Under the pieces are notes generated by a model. The model searched no databases and was not told where the DNA came from. It saw nothing but the letters and a program-made list of their open reading frames with translations. Both the position numbers and the translations under genes were made by a program. DNA of 64,000 nt from an uncultured Bacteriovoracaceae bacterium (GTDB lineage Bacteria > Bdellovibrionota > Bacteriovoracia > Bacteriovoracales > Bacteriovoracaceae). Where the stretch lies: assembly GCA_937931205.1 (NCBI GenBank), contig CALHBF010000018.1, positions 124,001-188,000 on the forward strand. Direction: 5' to 3'. Below, one piece after another: positions 8,846-17,882 of this stretch (positions are counted from its first letter, which is position 1; each line of letters opens with the position of its first letter).

Positions 8846-9023
8846 CCTTATATTCGGCATTAATTGATTGCTCATTCTGGGCATTGCTATTTGCCTGTTT
8901 GTTGAACTGTTCTTTTAAATTTTGAATTTCCTGATTTTGAACTTTCACGAATTTATAAAGCTGAAACATACGACGAATAAAATAAATAGCAAAAGCAATC
9001 AGAATAATTTTAAGTAAATTCAT
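8835..9023 (-). CDS. Small single-pass membrane protein with coiled-coil tail
   Basis: A 62-residue protein. An N-terminal membrane segment (about 3-16) is followed by basic residues and then a Gln/Asn/Glu-rich helix likely to be coiled coil (about 26-50). No family is recognised. Its last 11 bases overlap the end of the convergent transglutaminase gene. The ATG lacks a good ribosome site. The shape resembles small accessory membrane proteins, but function is unknown and coding status is only moderately sure. Confidence 0.5.
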   Translation of the reverse strand: MNLLKIILIAFAIYFIRRMFQLYKFVKVQNQEIQNLKEQFNKQANSNAQNEQSINAEYKVID

Positions 9024-9059
9024 AGGGAGAATTTAACTTAAATAAAAATGAATTGGCAA

Positions 9060-10622
9060 TTAGTCCTCTGTTTTAAGCTTGGAATTCTTGAGAATATTCA
9101 TAAGTCTTGAATTCTCTTCAACTATTTCTTTTTTATCAACAACCTTAACTTCAGACTCTTGGAACAGCGAAGAATTAATATAGCGACGGATAGAGTTCTT
9201 TTCTAACTCATTATGACTATGCAGTATTCCTTGATAACTAAAAATACCATTCTGCTCTTTCACCGCCACCAGATAAACCAGTGTCTGGATAGGGTTTCTG
9301 ATAACTAGATTGGTATGTAATGGTAGTTCGCGAGAAGAACTAAACTGAAGGTCAGACTCCGTTAAATAATGAACTTCGATACTGACTTCAACTTCACAGT
9401 TAGACTCTTCTTTCACTTTGGAGATATAGAGTTTTTTTGTTTTATCATCATCATCAGTGATCTGAACTTTCGATTCAAAAATCTTGGCCATTTTAATGAG
9501 AACATCAGTACTCATTTCCCCAGAAGAAGAAAGAATATTTTCATAATCAAGAAGCGATTGCCAGTCTTGAGTCGATGTTGATGAATTAAAAATAATCAGA
9601 TAAGGGCGATCTCCATTGGGGTTTTGTTTCAACCAGTTCTTAACAAGAGTCACCGTTTTATCATTGATATTATCATCCAAAGAGAAAACGATAATATGGG
9701 GTTTAAGTCGAGCGATCTCTTTGATAACGTTCTTCTCATTACCGACACATCTCAAAATGTACGGGAAGCGATCACTTCTTTTTTGGGACTGATAAAGAAT
9801 GTATTGAGAATCTACAATTAAAACTTTTGCTATTTTCTGTGTTGAGCTACCAAGATTTTTGAAGAAAAATTTTGAATAACGATATTTCACGTCTTCAATT
9901 TGTGAAATTCTTTTCACTTCATCTTCAGGGGTTTTATCCCCGATAATAGGATCAATAAATTCAAACTCTGTATTAATGGCATGATCAAAATGATAAATCA
10001 GGTTATCGTTTTGAATGTTTTTCACTGTCATGCACTTACTTGGAACAAGATATTTATTCTGCCAGAAGTGCCTCACTCGAATTAATTCACCGAGGCTTAA
10101 TGAAAGGTTCGTCTCAAAATGAAGTCCTTTCTCAGTGATATATCCAATTTTTGAAAGAACCCCTACGATCCATTCTTCTTTGAGTTTTGCTTTGGCAAAG
10201 TTGTTGGCAGTGAAGTTTTTTGGATAAGTAATTCGAAAAATATTTTGAACGGTATCATTGATATCATCGGACTTAATGAAGCTTAAAGAAACACCGGTCG
10301 TCTGTACTTCCACCAGCATTTCCTGCGGACTCTGATGGTCGAGGATTCCAATAACCTTCACTTCTTTTTCAAAAGAAGCGCGGCTAAGAATTCGGGCCAA
10401 ATGAATGTAGTCTTGAAAATGTAATGAGAAGTCGATGACGACCACATCAGGTTGCATTCTTGAAACTTCCAGAAAGAGCGATTGAATTGTCCCTTCTTGA
10501 GTAGCAAAAAACTTCATCACCTCAATATCGAGGTGTCTAGATGCATAGGCTTCAATCGTCGTCTTTAAGTTGTTAAAGAAGACCTTATCGTCACCAAAGT
10601 AGTAGAGTAAACCATCACTCAT
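9060..10622 (-). CDS. Double receiver / PilZ-like regulatory protein
   Basis: A 520-residue soluble protein with an apparent duplicated layout: receiver-like 1-125, PilZ-like 130-230, receiver-like 265-385, PilZ-like 395-490. The first receiver keeps an acidic pair (Asp11-Asp12), a candidate phospho-Asp64 (VVVIDFSL) and Lys117, so it may be phosphorylated. The second has FSLDD at the same strand end, lacks the acceptor Asp and looks degenerate. The PilZ-like parts have the LSKIGYITEKGLHF-type strand pattern but not the RxxxR motif that binds cyclic di-GMP, so binding is doubtful. It lies 40 bases downstream of trmK on the same strand. A role in intracellular signalling is inference; domain limits come from pattern only. 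Confidence 0.6.
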   Translation of the reverse strand: MSDGLLYYFGDDKVFFNNLKTTIEAYASRHLDIEVMKFFATQEGTIQSLFLEVSRMQPDVVVIDFSLHFQDYIHLARILSRASFEKEVKVIGILDHQSPQEMLVEVQTTGVSLSFIKSDDINDTVQNIFRITYPKNFTANNFAKAKLKEEWIVGVLSKIGYITEKGLHFETNLSLSLGELIRVRHFWQNKYLVPSKCMTVKNIQNDNLIYHFDHAINTEFEFIDPIIGDKTPEDEVKRISQIEDVKYRYSKFFFKNLGSSTQKIAKVLIVDSQYILYQSQKRSDRFPYILRCVGNEKNVIKEIARLKPHIIVFSLDDNINDKTVTLVKNWLKQNPNGDRPYLIIFNSSTSTQDWQSLLDYENILSSSGEMSTDVLIKMAKIFESKVQITDDDDKTKKLYISKVKEESNCEVEVSIEVHYLTESDLQFSSSRELPLHTNLVIRNPIQTLVYLVAVKEQNGIFSYQGILHSHNELEKNSIRRYINSSLFQESEVKVVDKKEIVEENSRLMNILKNSKLKTED

Positions 10623-10662
10623 ACTTCAATTATAACATAGATCTGGAGCCGATAAATGAAAT

Positions 10663-11307
10663 CTATCTGGCCTTTAAAAAATTAAGGTAACGTAATGATT
10701 CTTCATCACGATGACGGGAAAGCTTTTCCAGCAAGTGCTCTCTGTAGCCTCTCCCACTTTCCCCCTCAAAAATCTGATCACCATACTGGGAAATAACTCT
10801 CCCACCATGACCTAAATGAAAATAAGGGTACCAAATTCCACCCTCGCTCAGCACACCCTCATTTAATAACAACGGGGCCAACTCTCCCAGATAACTTCTA
10901 ACATCAAGTACTTTATTGTGAGGAGAGATTAGCAGCTCATCACCTAAGCGAAGTTGTGGAAGAACACGACGAAGAATATCAATAATCTCAAGCCCCCCCA
11001 TACCAGCAATAAAGATGAAGTGTGATGACTCAGGATTGAGTTTTATTTCCTGCCCTTCTTGATGAAAAATTTGGATCATTGGAATATACGAATGATTAAT
11101 CTTCTCTTTTAGTTTTTTGATCACAGGAGCTGCCGGATCTACCAGATGAATCTCAGGCGAAGACTCTCCTTTAAAAAAAGAAAGGCCCAAATGACCGTGG
11201 TCACAGCCAATATCCCAAATAATATCCTGATTACGATAAAAAGAAGCAAAGGTTGCAAGGCGCTCGGAGAGTTTAACTTTAAAAGAATTCATCATAGGAC
11301 TGACCAT
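10663..11307 (-). CDS. trmK: tRNA (adenine-N1)-methyltransferase, TrmK family
   Basis: A 214-residue SAM-dependent methyltransferase of the TrmK/DUF633 family, which makes m1A22 in tRNA of many bacteria. The SAM-binding motif I is WDIGCDHGHLG (31-41), the acidic end of strand 2 is HLVDP (54-58), and the family signature IAGMGG (100-105) is followed by LISPHNK (127-132). The length is close to the family norm. The start overlaps the preceding winged-helix gene by 14 to 29 bases, depending on which ATG is used (11307, 11295 or 11292), so the two are probably co-transcribed and coupled. Confidence 0.85.
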   Translation of the reverse strand: MVSPMMNSFKVKLSERLATFASFYRNQDIIWDIGCDHGHLGLSFFKGESSPEIHLVDPAAPVIKKLKEKINHSYIPMIQIFHQEGQEIKLNPESSHFIFIAGMGGLEIIDILRRVLPQLRLGDELLISPHNKVLDVRSYLGELAPLLLNEGVLSEGGIWYPYFHLGHGGRVISQYGDQIFEGESGRGYREHLLEKLSRHRDEESLRYLNFLKAR

Positions 11308-11692
11308 ACTTCAAATCAAAGTCCTCAGTGAAGAATTTTCTGACAAAGTACTGCCCCACTCGCACTGTTTGGATCAACCCATGCTTCTCAAGGGAGTGAA
11401 TCGAGTCAATAACGTCTCTCTGATCTAACAGAAGATACTGAGACATTTCCTTAAAAGAATTGATTGGGCCGATACCAAACTTTTTATTCAGATTGGTCTT
11501 AGTCCAAATCTGGCGATACAGGTACATCAGCACCAAAATCTCAATACGAGAAAGTTTGAACTTCAGGAGAATTTCATCAAAGAAAAGATCAGGGATAGAA
11601 CTGAGAGTTGGTGGCCTGCCACCTGAATTCTGGGCCCCATCCTTCGTAAATTTCCCTTTGAACTGGGAGAGAACTGAGCGAACGTCTTCCAT
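11279..11692 (-). CDS. Putative winged-helix DNA-binding protein
   Basis: A 137-residue protein. An unstructured basic N-terminus (about 1-30) precedes a helical segment (40-63) and a typical winged-helix pattern (about 75-125): a helix with FKEMSQYLLL, then VIDSIHSLEKHGLI as recognition helix, and a short beta wing. This resembles MarR/DnaD-like or replication-initiator folds, but no family can be named. A good ribosome site (GAGGTG) precedes the ATG. It is the first gene of a unit with trmK and the receiver/PilZ-like protein, which may suggest regulation of that unit. Confidence 0.6.
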   Translation of the reverse strand: MEDVRSVLSQFKGKFTKDGAQNSGGRPPTLSSIPDLFFDEILLKFKLSRIEILVLMYLYRQIWTKTNLNKKFGIGPINSFKEMSQYLLLDQRDVIDSIHSLEKHGLIQTVRVGQYFVRKFFTEDFDLKYGQSYDEFF

Positions 11693-11845
11693 AACACACC
11701 TCTATCAAATGATTTTACTTTAAATCTAGGTCATTTCAATATAAATAATTGAGTTCCTTAGTTGAACATATATCTCAAGTATTTTAACTTATCTTCCGAT
11801 AGAGAGCTGGAATCAGGTTCTCTTAAATGTAAAAAGGATCCCCAT

Positions 11846-13114
11846 ATGAAAAAAGCTATCCTACTCCTTTCAGGAACAGTCCTCCTTTCATGTTCATCAG
11901 TTACTGAACATCACCATAGATCAATTGCCTCTATCTCTACCCAGCAATTGATGATGGAATCTCCTGAAAACCTATCTAACCTTGTTGATGAAAAGCTTGG
12001 GGCCCTTCATATCTACTACACCATCGGGCAAAAACACCTTCAGGCCTTTGATCGCGCCCTAGTAGACCTATCTACTGAAGAAGCTTACCAGACTAATGAA
12101 TATGCCCTACTGATGGCCGTACGAATTGAAGCGGAAAAGATTGAGCATGAGCTAACTGATATCAATGATGATCTCAAAGCGAGAAAATCAACTGCTTTTA
12201 GTAAAATCCTACAAGAAAAGGTTGCTCAATTTGCTGCTAAATCAGTGATGAGCTCCCTATCAATGGAAAATATTTCATTCCAGTTGGGAATGAAGTTAAA
12301 GCAAAACAAAAGTTTTTATAAACTAAGCGAAGAGCTTTCAAAAGAAATGGCAATTCTTGAACCACAAAAAGAATTCCTTATTTATGAAAAGAATCTTGAG
12401 CATATCGCTCACTCACTTACAGTAAAAAATCAAAGCGCTAAACGCTTTGCTCCGAGCACTACAAAATCAGGAAATATCACTGGCCTTGAGTTCCCAGAAA
12501 AAGTCTGGTCTCTCACTTTTGATGATGGCCCGGGAGTTAAAACAACCAGACAAATTTTAGCGAACCTTCAAAAAAGAAAGATGAAGGCCAGCTTCTTCCA
12601 ACTTACTTCAAAGGCCCGTGAAAATAAAACAGTGGCCAAAGAACTACGTGATGCTGGAATGGAAATCGCTTCCCACTCATATACACACAAGCAATTAACT
12701 AAGGTAAGTGCAGCGGAACTGGAAAGAGAGATCACTACTGCTGTTAAAGACCTGCAGGCCGTTCACGAAGGAGCTAAAATTCGTTTCTTCAGACTTCCTT
12801 ATGGAGCGGGTGTTGGAACAACAAGTGTTAGACAAAAAATTGCCGATAATAATTTAATTCACGTTTTCTGGAGTATTGATACACTTGACTGGATGGCACA
12901 ACCAGCGAGTGATGTGGTGAAAAGAACTCTGGAAATGATGAAGAAGTCAAAATCAGATGCAGGTGTTATTCTTTTCCATGACATTCACCAAAGAACTGCC
13001 GATGCTACTCCTCAAGTGATGGATTACCTTCAAAAGGATGGCAGACGTACATGCACACTAGCAAAAATTGTGGATGATATGAATAATAACCCAGAGAAAG
13101 TATGTTCAAACTAA
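11846..13114 (+). CDS. NodB-type polysaccharide deacetylase lipoprotein
   Basis: The chosen ATG at 11846 has AAGGAT just upstream and gives a lipoprotein signal ending in LLSC. The frame stays open 28 codons further upstream, but that segment looks like leader. An all-helical domain of about 190 residues comes first. A complete NodB deacetylase domain follows, with TFDDGPG (Asp dyad), SHSYTH (metal His pair), RLPYG, DTLDW and LFHD motifs all intact. The family removes acetyl groups from N-acetylglucosamine in peptidoglycan, chitin or other glycans, with a metal ion. Anchoring in the envelope suggests action on cell-wall peptidoglycan; predatory relatives deacetylate prey or own walls, but that link is inference. 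The 3' end overlaps the next gene by 13 bases. Confidence 0.9.
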   Translation: MKKAILLLSGTVLLSCSSVTEHHHRSIASISTQQLMMESPENLSNLVDEKLGALHIYYTIGQKHLQAFDRALVDLSTEEAYQTNEYALLMAVRIEAEKIEHELTDINDDLKARKSTAFSKILQEKVAQFAAKSVMSSLSMENISFQLGMKLKQNKSFYKLSEELSKEMAILEPQKEFLIYEKNLEHIAHSLTVKNQSAKRFAPSTTKSGNITGLEFPEKVWSLTFDDGPGVKTTRQILANLQKRKMKASFFQLTSKARENKTVAKELRDAGMEIASHSYTHKQLTKVSAAELEREITTAVKDLQAVHEGAKIRFFRLPYGAGVGTTSVRQKIADNNLIHVFWSIDTLDWMAQPASDVVKRTLEMMKKSKSDAGVILFHDIHQRTADATPQVMDYLQKDGRRTCTLAKIVDDMNNNPEKVCSN

Positions 13115-13605
13115 TTTCCCTACTCGTACTCATGGCCTGCTCAACAGGCCAGAACTTAAATCAGTCCAAGAGTGTCGTCGATCGAGAGGCACTCAAAGAC
13201 TTCTCCCCTCGTGAACTTATCACGACCACCCAAATGCTGACAAAAATCTATGATGGCGACATGAAACACCTTTCATGTGTGCCTGATCAGCCCGAAGCCG
13301 AGCTTCTTTTAAGAACTCTGCGTCCTCGTATGGAAGTGGTTATTGATGATATTGAAGCTCTCTTTGATCAAGATCAAGAGATCAATTCACTAGTAAATAA
13401 CTGTAAAACAGACTGCACTTGTGAATTTATTGATGAGCTATTTCGCGAACATCAAATTGCTCTCACTAAAGCTCAGTCGAAAAGTATCACTCAAGGGATA
13501 GCTGAAAACAAGAAAAGCTGTCTGTCTCAAAGAGCAAAGACATTTTGTTCAAGCACATTAAAAAAAGAATTAGATAAAGAGAAGAGTGACTTTAGCTTTG
13601 AATAA
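13102..13605 (+). CDS. Small cysteine-containing lipoprotein, unknown function
   Basis: A 167-residue protein with a short signal ending in LMAC (Cys12), a likely lipoprotein. The mature part is helical and acidic with about seven Cys, including CKTDCTC (about 110-116) and CSS, which suggests disulfides. No family is recognised. It overlaps the NodB deacetylase gene by 13 bases and is surely co-expressed with it, so it may act with the deacetylase at the envelope. Its stop lies in the loop of the following hairpin. Confidence 0.7.
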   Translation: MFKLISLLVLMACSTGQNLNQSKSVVDREALKDFSPRELITTTQMLTKIYDGDMKHLSCVPDQPEAELLLRTLRPRMEVVIDDIEALFDQDQEINSLVNNCKTDCTCEFIDELFREHQIALTKAQSKSITQGIAENKKSCLSQRAKTFCSSTLKKELDKEKSDFSFE

Positions 13606-13620
13606 GCTTTAGTCACTCTT
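13582..13620. terminator. Shared hairpin between convergent lipoprotein gene and putA
   Basis: Ten-bp perfect arms (AAGAGTGACT / AGTCACTCTT) with an inner 5-bp stem. It surrounds the stop codon of the plus-strand gene and ends 9 bases before the putA stop. A T-rich stretch follows on the plus strand (GATTTTTAG). A bidirectional terminator is likely. Confidence 0.65.
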
Positions 13621-13628
13621 CGTGATTT

Positions 13629-16600
13629 TTAGTTAAGTTCTAACGGGGCACCATGTCTCATGGTGTTTACCGCAATACTTCTCGTCCAGACAAACTGATC
13701 AAGAACCGAACTCGGGTAAGCAAGGTCAATGCCGTCGACTTCTGAAAGAAGTGTTCTCATGTACTCATTTAAAGCATTACCTTCTAGTACTTTGCTATAA
13801 ACTTCTGCGCTAAGCTGCTGCAGACCTCCGGCATAGAGATATGAGAATTCTTTGTGATTAAACATTTTCTCTAAAGACTCACGGCCCATCAGAGAAATAT
13901 CTAAGTTATTCTTCGAGAAACCTGCTTTCCAAGCAAGGTCTACGATCTTCACCCAAACTCCATAACTTTCTTCTGTAATGCTTGCCACACTTACGCCACT
14001 TCCAAGTGCAAGAGCACTAAGCATATAACAAACTCCTTTAAGAGTCGGACGTCCAGAAACAGTGACAAATAGACCTGATTCACGGATAAGAGAAAGATCG
14101 TTGTAAGAGAGCTGTCCAGGGATGACATGGTTTAAATGACGGCCCTGAAGATAGTCTTCCAAGTTCTCATTAATCCAGCTCACAAATTCTTCCAGACTTG
14201 CTTTTTCTTTCTCGTTCACTGAGCCCATGAGGTGCTCATACTGATTAATCACCTGAGCTGAGAAAGCATTAAATCTCTTCAGACGGCCTGATACAGAAAT
14301 AAGTGAAGGACGAGATACATGCAGTTCATAGCCTGAATCTTTGCCCCAATTAAAGTTCATCTCACTAGCTTGATCAGCATCACGAAGGAAGTGAAACTCT
14401 CCTACATAACTTGTTCCGCCTGCTTTAGGGCCTGTTCCAGAGAGTTTAAATCCTCCGAATGGCTCAATAGCAACACGTGCACCAGTATTTGGTCTATTCA
14501 CATAAAGGTTACCAGCTCTCACAAATTTCATGAGGAAATCAATATCATCCTGAGACTGTGAGTAGATACCACCAGTAAGGGCATATTCAGTTGAATTGAA
14601 AAGCTCTACCGCTTCAATGAGTGAGTGATAAGTCACAAGGTGAATAACTGGACCGAAAACTTCTTTCTGTGCCCAAGAATCAACTTTTTTGGCCTGATGG
14701 AATGGAAGTTCAATCAGCACTGGCCCTACACAGTAACCTGCATTCTTTTCAAACGAGCGATCAATGTGAATTTTACCTTTCACTCGAATCGCCTCATCTT
14801 TAGCAGCTTCTACTGCACTTCTGACACGAGACTGATCAAACTCTGAAATAAGCGGGTTGATATAAGTTGATGGGTCCATGGCCTCACCAACCTTAATATC
14901 TCTCATAGCTCCTACTAGACGTGCTACCAGAGCATCTTTAACTTCATGGTGAACGATCACTCGGCTAGCAGCAGAACATTTCTGTCCAGCATGAGCGAAA
15001 GACGCATAAAGAATACCTGAAACGGTTTCATCTAATTCGCAGTTGTTTGTTACGATGATGGCATTTTTACCACCCATCTCCGTAATCACTTTTTTCTGCA
15101 TCACGAGATCATGCTTAGGGTGCTTCACTAGTTTTGAAGCGTTCGCACGATAGAGTAACTGGCCTACGGCCTTTGAACCCGTGAAGACAATTCCTGCCAC
15201 CTCAGGGTGATTAACCACACCTGATGCCATCTTTGCTCCATCTCCTTGAATGAGATAAAGGACTTCACTTGGAACACCAGCTTCAATCAATAATTCATAA
15301 AGCTTTTGTCCGATAAGCGGAGTCTGTTCAGCTGGCTTTAAGATCACAGCATTCCCGGCCACAAGTGGGGCCACGGTCATTCCACAAGGGATGGCCAGCG
15401 GGAAGTTCCATGGAGCAATCACTGAGATTACCCCTCTATTTGTTACTTTCGTATTTTTTAACTGGATTCCAATTTCTTGGCGACAATAGAAATTGATAAA
15501 ATCAATGGCCTCATCCACATCGGCCAGAGCTTCTGTGCGAGTTTTCCCAGCTTCAAAGATCATCAGACTTGATAGCTCATTACGACGAAGAAGCATGAGG
15601 TCGGCAGCTTTTAGCAGCACGGCCACACGGCGAAGAGCACCTAGATCACTGCACCACCAAGAAGAAAGACCAGCGCGGGCGGCCTCCACCACTTTGAGTG
15701 CACCTTCAGGAGTTGTTTCTTCATAAGTACCAACCACCAGTTCAGGTCGAGAACTTGAATGAACTTTTGTGGCGCTTGAGTTTTTCCAATCATCTTGTGA
15801 GAAAAGAATGGTCGACTCATCTTGAGCAATCGCTTTCTCAAGCTTCTCTCTTTCATCATCTAAGTGAAGACGCAGAGGTCTTACAGGGGCAAAGTGAGAA
15901 TTGGTCTGCGTAATATACGAATCAAAAACGAGAGCATTGTTTTTCTTCTTCTGCTCTAAAAGATCAATGGCGCCTTTAAGAGTCGACTTCTTGTGAGAAC
16001 GCATGATGGAAAGAACTCCCACCTGACTTGAATTCTCCATAATACGACGAACAAGATAGGCCATTCCTACAAGCAGGTTCCCAATAGGGATATAGTTTCT
16101 TGTTGGCCAGTTCATCTTCGCTAGACCATGAGAGAGGGCCTCATAAGTCATGTGAAGACACTGGTGCTCAATCACTGGAGCTTGTGGGAAGCGAAGCTCA
16201 CGAACCGCCTCTACAAATGAGTGGTCAGCAAGGTTATGAGAACCAATAGCAAGGTGAATATGTTCATGGTTCTGTAGGGCCTTATAGGCCAGCTGTCTGA
16301 AATGAATATCACTCTCTTCTTTGTTTAAGAATTGAGGAGGTGTGAACTGGTGAGCTTCCCCTTCGATAGTCTCAGCATCCCAATAGGCCCCTTTCACAAG
16401 ACGAATTGGCATACGAAGCTTTCTCTTACGGGCAACAGCGATCACATCTTCTAAGTGTTCTGCTCCATCACGAAGATAGGCCTGAACAACGATACCAGTC
16501 TGGTCGTAATCAGCAAGTTCAGGAGTTTCAACTAGAACTTTCTCATAAATGCGTAGAACGATATTTCTGTAGTGATAGTGTTCTGCATCGATGTTGATGA

Positions 16601-17780
16601 AAACCTGTTCACGTTTTGCTTCAAGAAGAATTCTCTTTAAACGAGGAGAAACTTTTTCATAAGTAGCATCAAAGGCCTGAGGTCTAAAATCCTCACAAAG
16701 AGCAGATACTTTAATCGAGACGTGGGCACAAAGAATCCCCGCCTTATTTTTCTCCCCTCTTTGAATATGCTCTTTTAGACCGTTAATGAGCTGAAGAACT
16801 TTTTCAAAGTACTCATCGGCTTCACGATTAGAAACAACTAGCTCTCCTAGCTGATCCAGTGTTGCTTCACGGCCTGAGAACTTCAACTCACGAAGAGTTC
16901 TATGAGAAGTATTGATCGACTCTCCGGCAATAAAACGTTTTGCCATTTTTTTCACAGCAAACCGCACACAGGCAGCAAGAATTCCCGCCGGCATGAATGA
17001 AGCAATCGAGTTAGTCGCTTTAAAAACGTAGTTAAGATAAAGCGGTAACGGACGAGCTGTTGCTTTTGTTAGATTATTTTTTAGAGCTTCTGAATCCTCA
17101 AGTAGACGACGAAGCGATTCAAGAAGGTTTCTTTTTACTTCTTTCCCTGAACGGTCATGATCAAGTGAAGGAAGAAGGGCCAAGAATTTAAGAAGGTGAA
17201 CACGAATAAGGTCAAACTGAGCAGTAAGATTGAGGCCGTAGTCAGATACCTTTTCAAAAAGTGTTGAGCGATAAGCTGAAACATTTTTAACTAGATCGCC
17301 ATAGATTTCTTTTGATCTATCTTCAACATCATCCCAGCTTTTTTTGTTCCAGAATTCAGGAAGATTATTTTGGTAAGCCGTCCATTCAATCTCTGAAGGA
17401 AAGTCTGAAACACTTACTGATGACATTTTCTCTACGTGAGTTTTAAGCTTAAGCAGCTCACCTTTGATTTCTTCAGTGGCAAACTCAGCATCATGTTCAA
17501 AAAGCTTAAGAATAGCGAGTTCACGGCCTAATCTTCTTGTTCCGATGTAAACAGTTCTTTCATGGGGAAAGAACGTACAAAGAAGCGGAAAAGCATTAAG
17601 GACAACTTCTCTACGAAAGCCATTTTTATTTTCAAAGCTGCTTGCAAAAGAAAAGGCACTTTGAATTTCCTGGCAAATTGAATCTTGTTTGAAAATCAAT
17701 GATTCAAACTCCTGGTAGTAGTAAACCTTCCAAGAATTTTGAACGCTTTTATTTAATATAACAGGTATACCCGTAGTCAC
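13629..17780 (-). CDS. putA: Bifunctional proline dehydrogenase / P5C dehydrogenase, PutA-type, extended
   Basis: A very large enzyme, about 1383 residues. I chose the GTG at 17780 because GGAGG lies 5 bases before it; the frame is open to a GTG at 17816. The N-terminal 300 residues are helical and lack the ribbon-helix-helix repressor domain of E. coli PutA. The flavin proline dehydrogenase barrel follows (about 330-610), with RLVKGAYWD (460-468) and RNYIPIGNLL...YLVRRIMEN. The aldehyde dehydrogenase half (about 680-1170) has APWNFP, GSKAVG, catalytic Glu in ITEMGGKN (about 901) and catalytic Cys in GQKCSAAS (about 935). A C-terminal domain of about 200 residues follows. It converts proline to glutamate with electrons to quinone and NAD, fitting amino acid catabolism. 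It stands alone. Confidence 0.93.
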   Translation of the reverse strand: MTTGIPVILNKSVQNSWKVYYYQEFESLIFKQDSICQEIQSAFSFASSFENKNGFRREVVLNAFPLLCTFFPHERTVYIGTRRLGRELAILKLFEHDAEFATEEIKGELLKLKTHVEKMSSVSVSDFPSEIEWTAYQNNLPEFWNKKSWDDVEDRSKEIYGDLVKNVSAYRSTLFEKVSDYGLNLTAQFDLIRVHLLKFLALLPSLDHDRSGKEVKRNLLESLRRLLEDSEALKNNLTKATARPLPLYLNYVFKATNSIASFMPAGILAACVRFAVKKMAKRFIAGESINTSHRTLRELKFSGREATLDQLGELVVSNREADEYFEKVLQLINGLKEHIQRGEKNKAGILCAHVSIKVSALCEDFRPQAFDATYEKVSPRLKRILLEAKREQVFINIDAEHYHYRNIVLRIYEKVLVETPELADYDQTGIVVQAYLRDGAEHLEDVIAVARKRKLRMPIRLVKGAYWDAETIEGEAHQFTPPQFLNKEESDIHFRQLAYKALQNHEHIHLAIGSHNLADHSFVEAVRELRFPQAPVIEHQCLHMTYEALSHGLAKMNWPTRNYIPIGNLLVGMAYLVRRIMENSSQVGVLSIMRSHKKSTLKGAIDLLEQKKKNNALVFDSYITQTNSHFAPVRPLRLHLDDEREKLEKAIAQDESTILFSQDDWKNSSATKVHSSSRPELVVGTYEETTPEGALKVVEAARAGLSSWWCSDLGALRRVAVLLKAADLMLLRRNELSSLMIFEAGKTRTEALADVDEAIDFINFYCRQEIGIQLKNTKVTNRGVISVIAPWNFPLAIPCGMTVAPLVAGNAVILKPAEQTPLIGQKLYELLIEAGVPSEVLYLIQGDGAKMASGVVNHPEVAGIVFTGSKAVGQLLYRANASKLVKHPKHDLVMQKKVITEMGGKNAIIVTNNCELDETVSGILYASFAHAGQKCSAASRVIVHHEVKDALVARLVGAMRDIKVGEAMDPSTYINPLISEFDQSRVRSAVEAAKDEAIRVKGKIHIDRSFEKNAGYCVGPVLIELPFHQAKKVDSWAQKEVFGPVIHLVTYHSLIEAVELFNSTEYALTGGIYSQSQDDIDFLMKFVRAGNLYVNRPNTGARVAIEPFGGFKLSGTGPKAGGTSYVGEFHFLRDADQASEMNFNWGKDSGYELHVSRPSLISVSGRLKRFNAFSAQVINQYEHLMGSVNEKEKASLEEFVSWINENLEDYLQGRHLNHVIPGQLSYNDLSLIRESGLFVTVSGRPTLKGVCYMLSALALGSGVSVASITEESYGVWVKIVDLAWKAGFSKNNLDISLMGRESLEKMFNHKEFSYLYAGGLQQLSAEVYSKVLEGNALNEYMRTLLSEVDGIDLAYPSSVLDQFVWTRSIAVNTMRHGAPLELN

Positions 17781-17882
17781 TTGATCCTCCATCATTTTAT
17801 GGCCCAACTTTATCACCGCTCCAGTGACCCTAGCAACGAGTTATTTGACGCCTTCTGCATAGCCTCCTAAAATAATCCGTAT

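Noticed and set aside
15493..15913. Overlapping frames inside putA
   Set aside because: All lie within the aldehyde dehydrogenase half of PutA and show no independent signals.
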